DNA from: Bacteroidota bacterium
GTDB lineage: Bacteria; Bacteroidota; Bacteroidia; Flavobacteriales; Weeksellaceae
Assembly (NCBI GenBank): GCA_023423715.1
Contig: JAFAFC010000006.1
Coordinates: 1 to 64,000, forward strand
Reading direction: 5' to 3'
Length of the DNA: 64,000 nucleotides
Shown: positions 40,685 to 50,621 of the stretch, piece after piece
Layout: each line of letters begins with the position of its first letter
Numbering within the stretch: position 1 is the stretch's first letter
The notes under the pieces: generated by a model
The model's database searches: none
What the model saw: the letters and a program-made list of their open reading frames with translations, nothing else
What the model was told of the DNA's origin: nothing
Made by a program: the position numbers and the translations under genes

Positions 40685-41764
40685 TTAAATTTCAAAGATT
40701 TTACTTTCTTCATTAATTTGTTTTACAACACTTTCTGTTCGTTCTCGATGCGTATCCGAAATAAACATCTGGCCGAAGTTTTCCTTATTCACTAACGAAA
40801 TTAGTTGGGAAACGCGGTGGTCATCCAATTTATCAAAAATATCATCCAAAAGAAGGATAGGAGATTTTCCTGTTAATTCTTTGATTCGGTTGATTTGAGC
40901 CAATTTCAGCGCAATTAAAAACGATTTTTGCTGCCCTTGTGAACCAATTTTTTTAATTAAATTTTTATTCATCTCGAAGACCAAATCATCTTTATGAATT
41001 CCTTTCGAAGTGTAGGTCAATTGACGGTCACGCTCTCTGTTTTCTTCTAAAAGTTGAGTAAAACTTGCTTCGGACAAATGCGATTCATACGTGACATCTA
41101 TTCTTTCTTTTCCTCCCGAAATAATCTCATAAAAATGCTGAATTATTGGGTTTAGTTGATCTACAAATGCTTTTCTTTTCTCAAAAATTTTCGTTCCAAA
41201 TTGGGTTATAGGATCGTTGTAAATATCCAAAGAATCCTGATCGTACGTTCGGTTTTTACTGAAGTATTTCAACAACGCATTTCGTTGCTGAATGGTTTTT
41301 TGATATTGAATTAAATCATACAAATACTCCGAATCGGTTTGCGAAATCATCGAATCGAGGAACCGACGTCTGCTTTCCCCAGAATCCGAAATTAAATTGG
41401 AATCGTAAGGCGAAATAATCACACTAGGTAAGTAACCAACATGTTCTGCCATGCGATCATAAGTCTTTTCATTTTTCTTAATGGACTTTTTCGCATCTTT
41501 GGAATAAATAATCTTGATAAGGTCTTCTTTATCCTGATTTTCAACCTCGGCATGAATGGCAAAAAAGTCTTCATCATTCTCAATATTTTGAGAATCTGTA
41601 TTTCCTAAAAAACTTTTTCCAACCGAAAGGTAATATAATGCATCTAATATATTAGTTTTCCCAACTCCGTTGTTTCCAACAAAACAATTGATTTGCGGAG
41701 AAAGCTCAAAATGCTTTTCAGAGTGGTTTTTAAAATGCGTTAAGGTTAGTTTTCGGACAATCAT
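40685..41764 (-). CDS. recF: DNA replication and repair protein RecF
   Basis: A 359-residue SMC-like ATPase that helps load RecA at gaps. Walker A GNNGVGKTN (29-37), the signature region (SQGQQKSFLIALKLAQI) and Walker B ILLLDDIFDKLDDHRV are intact, along with SPYDSNLISDSGESRRRFLDSMI. It sits between a UbiA-like gene (4 bases upstream) and a dciA-like gene, well separated from dnaN. Confidence 0.96.
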   Translation of the reverse strand: MIVRKLTLTHFKNHSEKHFELSPQINCFVGNNGVGKTNILDALYYLSVGKSFLGNTDSQNIENDEDFFAIHAEVENQDKEDLIKIIYSKDAKKSIKKNEKTYDRMAEHVGYLPSVIISPYDSNLISDSGESRRRFLDSMISQTDSEYLYDLIQYQKTIQQRNALLKYFSKNRTYDQDSLDIYNDPITQFGTKIFEKRKAFVDQLNPIIQHFYEIISGGKERIDVTYESHLSEASFTQLLEENRERDRQLTYTSKGIHKDDLVFEMNKNLIKKIGSQGQQKSFLIALKLAQINRIKELTGKSPILLLDDIFDKLDDHRVSQLISLVNKENFGQMFISDTHRERTESVVKQINEESKIFEI

Positions 41765-41767
41765 TCG

Positions 41768-42523
41768 TCAAAAATACTCCAATAAAATCAGAATTAAAAA
41801 CGGTAGGGCGCAACATGTTTCTACGCCAACCGAAAAATATGCATCTGATTTTTCTGAAGAAGCATAGAGTATAAGTGGAATTGTGAGTAATGTTGAAATT
41901 ATTATAGCCAAAGAATATGGTGAAGACAACCAAAATATAGAAATGATACATGCTGAAACTAAAAATACGATGGCTAAAAGCTTTGTTTTTTTAACGCCAA
42001 TGAGTTTGGGAAACGTCAGTACTTCATCTTCTTTCATATCTCGGATGTCAAATGGTAAAACCAAAGCGGTGATCCATAGAAAAGTAATGAAAAAAATAGG
42101 GAAGTTGGGCGTGGATTGTGTGAGCCAAGAATTCATCAAGCCCCAGACAAAACCGACATAAAATATTTTTAATAACGGAATTTTCCGGATATATAAAGCT
42201 AAAAATTGACTATTATAAAGCAGTCCTAATATCACAATAATTAACCAATGAAGAAGGCGCTGGCTGTTGTGATTTTCAATAATTAAATAGGCGCAACCTA
42301 TACCTGCAATTGCATTGATACCTAAAATGGTGTAAAAATAAGGTGTGTACTGATATTTTGTGTAGAGATAACCGCAGAAATAGGTGATGAAGATGAGTAA
42401 GAATGAGGGAAAACGGAACGTATTTTGTTCAAGCATAAAAAACGTTGCCAATAAACTTCCCATTAAGGAAACGTAAATTTGGCTATCAACAAACGTTTTT
42501 TTTAATAAATTTAAGAGGTTCAT
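41768..42523 (-). CDS. UbiA-like membrane protein lacking the first Asp motif
   Basis: A 251-residue protein with eight to nine hydrophobic segments. One loop, LPFDIRDMKEDEVLTFPKLIGVKKTKLL (about 165-192), matches the second DxxxD motif of UbiA prenyltransferases (DIRDxxxD..TLPxxxG). The first NDxxDxxxD motif is replaced by YNSQFLALYIRKIPLLK. It may be a diverged or inactive prenyltransferase. It is the first gene of the recF operon. Confidence 0.7.
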   Translation of the reverse strand: MNLLNLLKKTFVDSQIYVSLMGSLLATFFMLEQNTFRFPSFLLIFITYFCGYLYTKYQYTPYFYTILGINAIAGIGCAYLIIENHNSQRLLHWLIIVILGLLYNSQFLALYIRKIPLLKIFYVGFVWGLMNSWLTQSTPNFPIFFITFLWITALVLPFDIRDMKEDEVLTFPKLIGVKKTKLLAIVFLVSACIISIFWLSSPYSLAIIISTLLTIPLILYASSEKSDAYFSVGVETCCALPFLILILLEYF

Positions 42524-42541
42524 TTTGGAGGTTCAAAAGAA

Positions 42542-42561
42542 TACTTTTGTTCCTAATTTTG
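42542..42561 (+). promoter_or_regulatory. Two candidate -7 boxes of the macroglobulin gene
   Basis: TACTTTTG (42542-42549) and TAATTTTG (42554-42561) both match TAnnTTTG before the ATG at 42582; which is used is not clear. Confidence 0.5.
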
Positions 42562-42581
42562 AGATTTAAACAACCAAAAAT

Positions 42582-45500
42582 ATGAAAAAAATTGGTCTTT
42601 TTTTATTGATATTCGTATCGATATTTGCTTGGTCGCAGTCGTATTACGATACCCAGTGGAAGAAAATTCAAGAGAATTACAAATTGGGCAAATACAACTC
42701 CAATCTTCCTATTCTAAAAGAAATTAAAAACCAAGCCATGAAGGACAATAACACCGTACAACTTGTAAAAGCCCTAAAAGGGGAATTCAGTATTTTCTCG
42801 CTAACGGAAGACGACACGCAGAATGATGCCGTTTCGCAATATTTTGCACGTCTAGTTGAAGTTGAAAAAGGACTTTCTGGAGATGATCTGCTGCTTTTTC
42901 AAGTATTAAAGATTGAATTTGTTCAGCAATTCTACGAGCAAGAGCAATGGGAAATTAATCAAAGAACCAATATTGATAAACTCGATTTAGCGAGCATTGA
43001 AACGTGGAGTAAACTGGATTACAAAAATTATCTCGGTCAAGAATATGCAAAACTTGATTCACAGAAAGATAAATTAAAATCCATTTCGCTTTCCAAATAC
43101 AAAGGTATTTTCGAAGGCGAAAAAATTGATGAAATTTATTATCCGTATCTCTACGATTGGTATGCTAAAGACTATATATCGTTTTTGAAAAATCAACGTC
43201 TATTTACGCCTGATGAAGTTTCAGTAAATCGTAAAAAGGCAGATCAAATCGTTGATGATTTAGCCAATTCTAGCAAAGGCGATGCTTGGTTGATGAATCA
43301 ATTATATAAAATTGATTACGATTGTGAAAAAAATCAATGCAAAGATCGTTTAGACAAGTTGAAAGCACTTTACAAATCGGAAACTGGAAAAGATTTCAAA
43401 GGAAAAATTGCTGCTGAAATTATGCAGCAATACATGAATAAAAGTGAATTTAAAGAAGCGATTGCTATTGCTGAAGATGCCAAAGCAAAATATAAAGACA
43501 CCCGTTTTATTAATGAGGTTATCAATTTAGAAAACAACATTAAATCTTCGTCTTTGGTCATCAATTATGAAGAGCAAACGCAAGTTTCCAAGCCTATTCA
43601 TATTGTAGCTGAAACGAAAAATACATCCGCTTTTTCTTTAAATATTTACGCAGTAACTTCTGATGTTGATGGATTTTTCAAATATTCTCAAGATTCATAC
43701 AGAACGCCGTTTAAAGCGGTGAAAAAAACATTGTTTCGAAAAGATCAATTTGATCTAACCGATCCTAAAGATTACAAAGTTCATAAAACATCTTTGGAAA
43801 TCAAGCCACTTCCTGCTGGGATCTATATGGTAGAATATTTGGTGAACAACGCGGTTGCAGGAGATTTTTACTTTTTAGTTTCAGATAATAAGATTTTATA
43901 CGGCGACCGAAGTAAAGATGCTGGAATGCAATTGAGATTGGTGAAGAATGAGAATGGACAAGCAACCCAAGCAAAATCGGTGATTGCGAAAACAATTGTG
44001 TACTCAAAACCACCGGTAACTTCTACGGTTTCGGTTTCTAAGGAAAGTACGTTTGTTGTTCCAATGGATTCGGAAACCTATTATCAAGATGTATTGATTC
44101 AAGAAGCAGGAACTCAAAACTTCAACCTTTTCAATTTAAATCGAAGAAACTCGTATCGTTCAACGGAAGATCGTGTAAGAAAATGGGGACAAATTTTCTT
44201 AGATCGTGCTATTTATAGACCTGGACAAGTCGTTTATTTCAAAGTGATTGCCCGTAAAATTGAAGATCAAAAAGAAACCGTACTCACAAACGATTCGCAA
44301 ACCATAATCTTACGCGACGCAAATGGTGAAGAAGTAAGTAAGCAAACGTTCAAAACCAATGAATTTGGTTCGTATAACGGAAGTTTTACCTTGCCTAAAG
44401 GGAAGTTAAACGGGCAGTATTCACTTGTAGTTGATGAAACGGACTTGGATATGTATGCAAGTTTCGCTGTGGAAGAATACAAACGTCCAAAGTTTGAAGT
44501 AACGTTTGAACCAATTAAAGACGAATACAAATACGGACAAACCATCGAAGTGAAAGGAAAAGCGATGATGTTTTCTGGTGTTCCGATGAGTAATTCGAAA
44601 GTGAATTACGAAATTAAAAAACAAAATATTCGTTGGCGTTATTTCTGGTGGTATCCACGTGTGGATGAACTTCAGAACTCCATTTTGGGCGAAGCGGTTA
44701 CCAATGAAAAAGGAGAATTTACAATTAAAGTAAAGCTTGAAAAAGACGAAAAAATCGAAGGAATCCAAATTGATAACTATCAAATTAATGCGTCGGTAAC
44801 GGACTTGAACGGTGAAACGCAATCTAACGAAACTTCGGTAAAAGTGGCGTCTGTGTCGCATTATATCAAGGTGGACGATATTAAGGAAGCTTCTACAGAT
44901 AAAGAAATTAAAACGAAAGTTGCGACCAACAATTACAACGATCAACCGTTGAAAAAGTCGTATCAAGTGAAACTTTCAAAGTTGAAAGGAGAAGAGCGTG
45001 TTTTGCGAAATAACTTCTCATATTCTATTCAAGATACACCGAAATTTTCGAAAGAAGAGTTTGTAAAACTTTTCCCTCATGATGCGTATTTGGCAACAGA
45101 AAAATCGTACAAAAATAGAATTGAAAAACAGATTTGGGACAAGAAAAATCAATCAGGTGACGAGTTGAATTTAGGAAAACTGGAAGCTGGAAAGTATCTT
45201 TTAGAAGTGTATAACATCGAAGGTAAAGACACGATCAAAGCGGTTGACGAATTTGATGTTTGGGATGATAAAACCTTAGCTAAAGATCAAAACCCGTTCT
45301 TGTATGTTAAAACCTTAACTCCTGAAGTGGAGCGCAATGCAAAAGCGAAATTTTTAATCTATTCTGCGATTCCAAAAGCTTTGGTGCGTATTTACATTCA
45401 AGATGGAAAAGGTGGAATTCGTATTGAAGAAAAAGAAATTACGAAAGGCGTTCTTCCTTATGCGATTGATATGCCTCAAGATAAATCAATTTCTTATGTG

Positions 45501-48455
45501 AATGTACAATTCCAGTTGGCTTCGTATAATGATGTGCAAACGCAAGAAATTAGTGTGTCTGTAAAATCTGAAACCAAGCCTCTTAAAATTGAAACAACGA
45601 CCTTTAGAGACAAGCTTCAACCAGGACAAAAAGAGCGTTGGTCGGTAAAAGTTACAGGAAATGATCAAGAAAAAATCAATGCCGAAGTTTTGGCTAATAT
45701 GTACGATATGTCTTTGGATCAGTTCGCTGTGAATACCTATTCATGGAGTTCTTATGTGCCGCCAAGATATTTTGATTCGTATGCGGTTGGAAATAATTTG
45801 TTGAGAAAATATTTTAGTCGCAGAGTCAATCATTTGAAAACGAAACCAATTTTTGCACCTTCATTTTCTTGGTATGATGGCGGTTTAGGTTACACAAGAA
45901 TGTTACGCGCCAATATGTCGGTTGACTCTGCAGTTTATGAAACGGCAGGAAATCAAAGTATTGATGAAGTCGTTGTTGTAGGTTACGGAACTCAAAAGAA
46001 AACCGCGAATATGGCAGCTCCAGCCGCACCAATGGCTAAAGCTGATATGGAATCTGATGCGGCTGCTTCTTTAATTGCAGAAGTTCCAGATCATGTGAAA
46101 GAAGACAAAGGGAAAGTTCCATTGCGCCAGAATTTCAATGAAACGGCTTTCTTTTATCCAAATCTAAAAACAGACGAACAAGGAAATGTACATTTTGAAT
46201 TTACATCTCCAGAAGCGCTTACGCAATGGAAAGTGATGTTTTTAGCACATACAAAAGATGCTCGTGGAGCTGTTTTGGAAAAAGAAGTGGTTACGCAAAA
46301 AGAATTTTCAATTACACCAAACTATCCTCGTTTCTTACGTGAAGGTGATGAAATTCAGTTGCAAACGAAGTTGAGTAACATTACAACTCAAGTGTTATCA
46401 GGTTCGGCTAAATTGCAGATTTTAGATGCGTTTACGAACGAAGATATTAGTGAGAAATTTGGTTTAAGTCAGCTAACTCAAGTGACAGGTCATAATTTCG
46501 AACAAGCATTTAAATTGGATGGAAATGCAAGTGAAATGGTATTTTGGAATCTGAAAGTTCCGAACAACGTTTCGTCTGTTGTATTCAAAATTATTGCAAA
46601 AGCTGGAAATTTCTCAGACGGAGAACAAAAAGGAATTGCGATTTTACCAAACAGAATGTTGGTTACGGATGCCTTACCGATTTTCGTTAAAGAAGGTCAA
46701 ACCAAAACATTCACATTAGATGCGTTGAAAAATTCCAATTCAAAAACGTTATCAAATGTTTCGAATACGTTGGAGTTAACAACCAACCCAATTTGGGAAA
46801 TTATGTTTGCATTACCAAGCTTGAAAGATGATTTATCACTTTCTGCGGATGTGGTGTTCAACAAATGGTTTGCGGATGTTATTGCTTCGGAAATTTTCAA
46901 AGCAAATCCAAGAATGAAGCAAGTGTTTGATGAATATCAAGCGAAAGGTTTATTGGTTTCTAATTTGGAGAAAAACCAAGAATTGAAACAACTTTTACTA
47001 GAAGAGACGCCTTGGGTTTTGGATAGCAAATCGGAAACTGAGCAAATGCAAAAATTAGCTCGTCTGTTTGATGCTAATACCATGAGACAATCAATTCATT
47101 CGGATTGGGATGAGTTGCTTCAATTGCAAAACCCAGATGGCGGATTCAGTTGGTATCGTGGATATCCAAGTTCATACTACAACTCGTTGTATATTTTGAA
47201 GAATTTGGGAAGATTAAACCAATGGTTGAAAACAAATGTTGCTGATTATCAATCGGATTCTCAAAGCGAAATGGTTGGGGATTTAATTCGATATGTTGAT
47301 GATCAAGTAAACACGTATTATCGCACCGATAAAGATCATATTTGGAATAACTTTGTGTTGGATTATTTAGATACGCGTCAGTATTGGGAGTCTCAATATC
47401 CATTGAAAGGAAAAGGCGCAACGTTGAAAGCAGCGGTGATTAAAAAAGCACCAACAGCGGAAATTAAAGATTTCACATTCTTTGGATTGCACCGTGCCGC
47501 GATGTTGTTTGATCAATACGGATTGAAAAATGTGTCTAAAAAATTAATGACGTATTTGAAAGAAACTTCGGTTCAATCGGAAACGCAAGGAGTCTATTGG
47601 AAACAAAACTTGAACGATTGGGGATGGTATAGCGTGAAAACTGTAAATCACGCAGGAGCTTTGGAAGCGTTCCAAAAATTGCAACCTCAAGACATGAATT
47701 TCATCGAAGAAATGAAAATCTGGTTGATTACGCAGAAAGAAGTGAATTCTTGGGATACGTCTCGAAGTACAGCGGAAGTGATTTATACCATCTTAAATTC
47801 TGGAAAATCATGGACAACACCAGAAAGCGATAAAGCTGAAATCATTTGGGGTGGGAAACAGCTTCAACCTCAGACGCAAGCAACAGGATATGTAAAACAA
47901 GCTGTTGTTTCTGATCAGTTGAATCGTGACTTGTCAACCGTAACGGTTAAGAAAACAAGTCCTGGTGTTGTTCAAGGTGGCGTGTTCTGGCAGTATTACG
48001 AGGATTTGGATAAAATTAAATCATCTGAAACCTATGTTTCTGTTGTTAAAGAATTGTACAAAAAAGTAAAAACAACGAATGGTGAAGAACTTCAAAAAAT
48101 TACAGCCAATACACCGCTTAAAATCGGAGATAAAGTAACGGTTCGTATGATTTTGAACACCGATCGTAATATGGAGTTTGTGCATATTAAAGATATGCGT
48201 GCTGCCGGTTTCGAGCCAATAGATGTACTATCAAGCTACCAATGGAAAAATAATCTAGGTTACTATCAATCAACGAAAGATGCCTCTACCAATTTCTATG
48301 TGGAAGTAATGCCGAAAGGAAAATACGTTTTCGAGTACGATTATATTTGTAATGCCGCAGGAACGTTTAGCAACGGAATCACAACTTTGCAAAACTACTA
48401 TGCGCCTCAAATGAACTCGCATACGAAGGGCACAAAAGTGACTATCACACCATAA
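42582..48455 (+). CDS. Alpha-2-macroglobulin family protein with a TonB-box-like motif
   Basis: A 1957-residue exported protein (signal about 1-19), a bacterial protease-trap-like macroglobulin. Domains: N-terminal helical and MG regions, an MG2 domain near 535-630 (RAIYRPGQVVYFKVIARK), further MG domains, the A2M core near 1184-1280 (NETAFFYPNLKTDEQGNVHFEFTSPEALTQWKVMFLA), an alpha-alpha toroid (about 1400-1760) and a receptor-type end. The thioester CxEQ motif is absent (PSLKDDLSLSAD in its place). Residues about 1127-1140 (IDEVVVVGYGTQKK), in the bait region, copy the motif of SusC N-termini. No penicillin-binding partner is adjacent. Confidence 0.9.
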   Translation: MKKIGLFLLIFVSIFAWSQSYYDTQWKKIQENYKLGKYNSNLPILKEIKNQAMKDNNTVQLVKALKGEFSIFSLTEDDTQNDAVSQYFARLVEVEKGLSGDDLLLFQVLKIEFVQQFYEQEQWEINQRTNIDKLDLASIETWSKLDYKNYLGQEYAKLDSQKDKLKSISLSKYKGIFEGEKIDEIYYPYLYDWYAKDYISFLKNQRLFTPDEVSVNRKKADQIVDDLANSSKGDAWLMNQLYKIDYDCEKNQCKDRLDKLKALYKSETGKDFKGKIAAEIMQQYMNKSEFKEAIAIAEDAKAKYKDTRFINEVINLENNIKSSSLVINYEEQTQVSKPIHIVAETKNTSAFSLNIYAVTSDVDGFFKYSQDSYRTPFKAVKKTLFRKDQFDLTDPKDYKVHKTSLEIKPLPAGIYMVEYLVNNAVAGDFYFLVSDNKILYGDRSKDAGMQLRLVKNENGQATQAKSVIAKTIVYSKPPVTSTVSVSKESTFVVPMDSETYYQDVLIQEAGTQNFNLFNLNRRNSYRSTEDRVRKWGQIFLDRAIYRPGQVVYFKVIARKIEDQKETVLTNDSQTIILRDANGEEVSKQTFKTNEFGSYNGSFTLPKGKLNGQYSLVVDETDLDMYASFAVEEYKRPKFEVTFEPIKDEYKYGQTIEVKGKAMMFSGVPMSNSKVNYEIKKQNIRWRYFWWYPRVDELQNSILGEAVTNEKGEFTIKVKLEKDEKIEGIQIDNYQINASVTDLNGETQSNETSVKVASVSHYIKVDDIKEASTDKEIKTKVATNNYNDQPLKKSYQVKLSKLKGEERVLRNNFSYSIQDTPKFSKEEFVKLFPHDAYLATEKSYKNRIEKQIWDKKNQSGDELNLGKLEAGKYLLEVYNIEGKDTIKAVDEFDVWDDKTLAKDQNPFLYVKTLTPEVERNAKAKFLIYSAIPKALVRIYIQDGKGGIRIEEKEITKGVLPYAIDMPQDKSISYVNVQFQLASYNDVQTQEISVSVKSETKPLKIETTTFRDKLQPGQKERWSVKVTGNDQEKINAEVLANMYDMSLDQFAVNTYSWSSYVPPRYFDSYAVGNNLLRKYFSRRVNHLKTKPIFAPSFSWYDGGLGYTRMLRANMSVDSAVYETAGNQSIDEVVVVGYGTQKKTANMAAPAAPMAKADMESDAAASLIAEVPDHVKEDKGKVPLRQNFNETAFFYPNLKTDEQGNVHFEFTSPEALTQWKVMFLAHTKDARGAVLEKEVVTQKEFSITPNYPRFLREGDEIQLQTKLSNITTQVLSGSAKLQILDAFTNEDISEKFGLSQLTQVTGHNFEQAFKLDGNASEMVFWNLKVPNNVSSVVFKIIAKAGNFSDGEQKGIAILPNRMLVTDALPIFVKEGQTKTFTLDALKNSNSKTLSNVSNTLELTTNPIWEIMFALPSLKDDLSLSADVVFNKWFADVIASEIFKANPRMKQVFDEYQAKGLLVSNLEKNQELKQLLLEETPWVLDSKSETEQMQKLARLFDANTMRQSIHSDWDELLQLQNPDGGFSWYRGYPSSYYNSLYILKNLGRLNQWLKTNVADYQSDSQSEMVGDLIRYVDDQVNTYYRTDKDHIWNNFVLDYLDTRQYWESQYPLKGKGATLKAAVIKKAPTAEIKDFTFFGLHRAAMLFDQYGLKNVSKKLMTYLKETSVQSETQGVYWKQNLNDWGWYSVKTVNHAGALEAFQKLQPQDMNFIEEMKIWLITQKEVNSWDTSRSTAEVIYTILNSGKSWTTPESDKAEIIWGGKQLQPQTQATGYVKQAVVSDQLNRDLSTVTVKKTSPGVVQGGVFWQYYEDLDKIKSSETYVSVVKELYKKVKTTNGEELQKITANTPLKIGDKVTVRMILNTDRNMEFVHIKDMRAAGFEPIDVLSSYQWKNNLGYYQSTKDASTNFYVEVMPKGKYVFEYDYICNAAGTFSNGITTLQNYYAPQMNSHTKGTKVTITP

Positions 48456-48458
48456 TAA

Positions 48459-48490
48459 AAAAGGAGAAGTTTTTACTTCTCCTTTTATTT
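48459..48490 (+). terminator. Terminator after macroglobulin gene
   Basis: A perfect 12-bp stem (48459-48470 with 48475-48486) with a TTTT loop and T-rich tail. Confidence 0.85.
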
Positions 48491-48509
48491 TTTCGAACCT
48501 TTTTTTAAG

Positions 48510-48517
48510 TACATTTG
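48510..48517 (+). promoter_or_regulatory. -7 box of secreted protein gene
   Basis: TACATTTG, 35 bases before the ATG at 48553. Confidence 0.5.
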
Positions 48518-48552
48518 TCGAAACACAAATTAAAAATTTAAAACACAAGTTA

Positions 48553-49023
48553 ATGAAGAAATTAGCACTCGTATTGATCTTGATGAGCAGTTTTGCTTTT
48601 GGGCAAATGCCGAATATTGAAAGCGTTTGGTTGAATAATAGCAAACCGTATTTGGGAACAATTGGTAAAGAAAATCAAGGTTTGAAGCTGAAGATTAATC
48701 TTTCGGAACAAGACAAAAAAAACGATCAAGCCTATTTTATTTCTGGAAATTCGGTGGTGGATACCACAGTTGCGAATTTTGAAGGAAAGCTAAAAATTAC
48801 CAAGTACAAAGACAGCAAAAAGAAAGGCAAAGTTTACGGTGAATACGAAATGGCAGAAGAACCAAAAGGAAAACATAGCGGAATATTCAAAGGAACTTTC
48901 GTATATACTTTTAATTGGAATGATAAAGATGAAGCGATAGAAAATCATCAAATCTCCTTTGAAGGAACATGGAAAAGCTACGATGGAACCTTGTCTTTCC
49001 CAACAAAATGGACCAATAAATAG
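48553..49023 (+). CDS. Secreted protein of unknown function
   Basis: A 156-residue protein with a signal peptide (about 1-17, ending AFGQ). The mature part is Lys-rich and beta-strand-like (GKLKITKYKDSKKKGKVYGEYEMA, FEGTWKSYDGTLSFPTKW), reminiscent of lipocalin-like or DUF2147 secreted proteins, but no family was firmly recognised. It has its own promoter; the VOC gene follows 29 bases later. Confidence 0.7.
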   Translation: MKKLALVLILMSSFAFGQMPNIESVWLNNSKPYLGTIGKENQGLKLKINLSEQDKKNDQAYFISGNSVVDTTVANFEGKLKITKYKDSKKKGKVYGEYEMAEEPKGKHSGIFKGTFVYTFNWNDKDEAIENHQISFEGTWKSYDGTLSFPTKWTNK

Positions 49024-49052
49024 ACACTAATTACAAACAAATACAACAAACT

Positions 49053-49499
49053 ATGGCACAATTAAATGTTTACTTAACATTCGACGGAAATTGCGAAGAA
49101 GCGTTCAATTTTTATCAATCTGTTTTCGGAACGGAGATTCCTTTTATGGGAAGATTTGGTGATGTTCCGCCAGAAGAAAATATGCCGCCGATGAGTGATG
49201 AGGTGAAAAATAGAATCATGCACGTTTCGTTGCCAATTTCTGCGGAAACGGTATTGATGGGTAGCGATACGATGCCTGGAATGCATGAATACAAGGAAGG
49301 AAATAACTTTTCTCTTTCGTTAAATACCAATTCTCGCGAAGAAGCAACGGATTTATTCAACAAGCTTTCTGCGGGTGGAAAAGTAACAATGGAACTTCAA
49401 GATACGTTTTGGGGTGCATTTTTCGGAATGTGGACCGATAAATTCGGAATCAATTGGATGGTGAATTACGACGATCCAACGAAAACGAAACCTCACTAA
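49053..49499 (+). CDS. VOC-superfamily (PhnB-like) protein
   Basis: A 148-residue member of the glyoxalase/bleomycin-resistance (VOC) superfamily, PhnB-like group: LNVYLTFDGNCEEAFNFYQSVFG at the start, IMHVSLPI, LMGSDTMPGM and the ending WGAFFGMWTDKFGINWMVNY. Such proteins are metal-dependent enzymes or binders of varied function; none can be assigned here. Confidence 0.87.
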   Translation: MAQLNVYLTFDGNCEEAFNFYQSVFGTEIPFMGRFGDVPPEENMPPMSDEVKNRIMHVSLPISAETVLMGSDTMPGMHEYKEGNNFSLSLNTNSREEATDLFNKLSAGGKVTMELQDTFWGAFFGMWTDKFGINWMVNYDDPTKTKPH

Positions 49500-49520
49500 T
49501 CAAAATAGTAAGTCAAAATA

Positions 49521-49548
49521 AAAACCGCTTTTAAGCGGTTTTTTTTAT
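49521..49548. terminator. Bidirectional terminator
   Basis: AAAACCGCTT and AAGCGGTTTT form a perfect stem followed by T residues; A-rich on the other side. It separates convergent genes. Confidence 0.85.
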
Positions 49549-49561
49549 GTTGTATTCAATA

Positions 49562-50566
49562 TTAGATTTGATGAAAATGCTTTGGGAAAGCTTCTTGTGG
49601 AGTCATTCGAAGCACGTTCAATTTAATCCACGATTCTAGAAATCCATACCCGTACGAAAACATCTGAATGTAGGTTGAAATAATGGCTAATGCCGCAATG
49701 CTGATGTTTTTCGTTTTCAATAATGCATGGAAAAATACCAAAAGCGTATAAAAACCATAACACATCAAAATGAGTTTGTTTCCAATTAGAAAATACTCGA
49801 TAAATCCGCAAATATACCCCAACAAAAATAGCGAAGGAAAAGCAAAAGAAATCTTTACATAATTAGGATGCCTTTGGTTGAGAATTGGTCTCGCACAGCC
49901 AAATTGATACACTTGCTTCGAGAATCTTCCAAAATCCGTTCTACGCTTATGATAGACACCAATATTATCGTAAAATGCCGTTGTAAATCCGTTTTCCCAT
50001 AACGTCATCGACAAGTCGGGATCTTCACCAATTCGCATTTCAGAAAAGCCACCAACTTTTTCAAAAGCCGCTTTCCGAACGCCCATATTAAAACTCCTTG
50101 GTTGGAATTTTGATACCGCTTTTTTACTTCCACGAATTCCGCCCGTTGTGAAAACCGATGTCATCGAGTAGGAGATCGCTTTTTGCATCAAATTGAATCC
50201 TCGATGGGCTTTATCAGCGCCACCAAAAGCGTCACAAGGTTGCGAAATGATATTTTCTTTGATGTTTTGAATGTAATCTTTTTCAACAATCACATCCGAA
50301 TCTACAAAAACTAACCAATCGTTGTTGGCTCTTCGAGCACCATAATTTCGAGAAAGTCCGGGCCCCGAATTGTCTTTTCGATAAAAGAAAATCGTCATTC
50401 GATCTTGAAATAATTCGATCGTTGGACGTAAATCGATTTTGGAACCGTCATCCACGATAATCACTTCAAAGTCTTTATCGGTTTGAAAGGATAGGGATTG
50501 CAAAAGCTCAAAAAGTTCGTCTTTTCGATTAAATATAGCAACAACGATGGAAATAGTGGGTTTCAA
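49562..50566 (-). CDS. Glycosyltransferase family 2
   Basis: A 334-residue inverting GT-A enzyme: ISIVVAIFNRKDEL, DDGSK (nucleotide binding), LVFVDSDVIV (DxD-like metal site), and the acceptor region MRIGEDPDLSMTLWENG. Two C-terminal hydrophobic stretches (about 245-305) anchor it to the membrane. The start appears to be TTG (MKPTISIVV) because no ATG precedes the conserved N-terminus. Sugar unknown; likely surface polysaccharide or glycan synthesis. Confidence 0.87.
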   Translation of the reverse strand: MKPTISIVVAIFNRKDELFELLQSLSFQTDKDFEVIIVDDGSKIDLRPTIELFQDRMTIFFYRKDNSGPGLSRNYGARRANNDWLVFVDSDVIVEKDYIQNIKENIISQPCDAFGGADKAHRGFNLMQKAISYSMTSVFTTGGIRGSKKAVSKFQPRSFNMGVRKAAFEKVGGFSEMRIGEDPDLSMTLWENGFTTAFYDNIGVYHKRRTDFGRFSKQVYQFGCARPILNQRHPNYVKISFAFPSLFLLGYICGFIEYFLIGNKLILMCYGFYTLLVFFHALLKTKNISIAALAIISTYIQMFSYGYGFLESWIKLNVLRMTPQEAFPKHFHQI

Positions 50567-50608
50567 AATAGGTTTGTTTTCAATTAAAATGAAGATTCAA
50601 AATCAGAT

Positions 50609-50616
50609 CAAATCTA
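50609..50616 (-). promoter_or_regulatory. -7 box of GT2 gene
   Basis: TAGATTTG on the minus strand, 42 bases before the TTG start. Confidence 0.4.
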
Positions 50617-50621
50617 CGGTT

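Noticed and set aside
44421..44966. Long antisense frame (181 codons) within the macroglobulin gene
   Set aside because: Its composition is a shadow of the sense codons (rich in Phe, Arg, His), with no start context or promoter.
48553..49499. Secreted protein and VOC gene as one functional unit
   Set aside because: They are adjacent on one strand, but the proteins share no known pathway or location; co-transcription is possible, cooperation unsupported.
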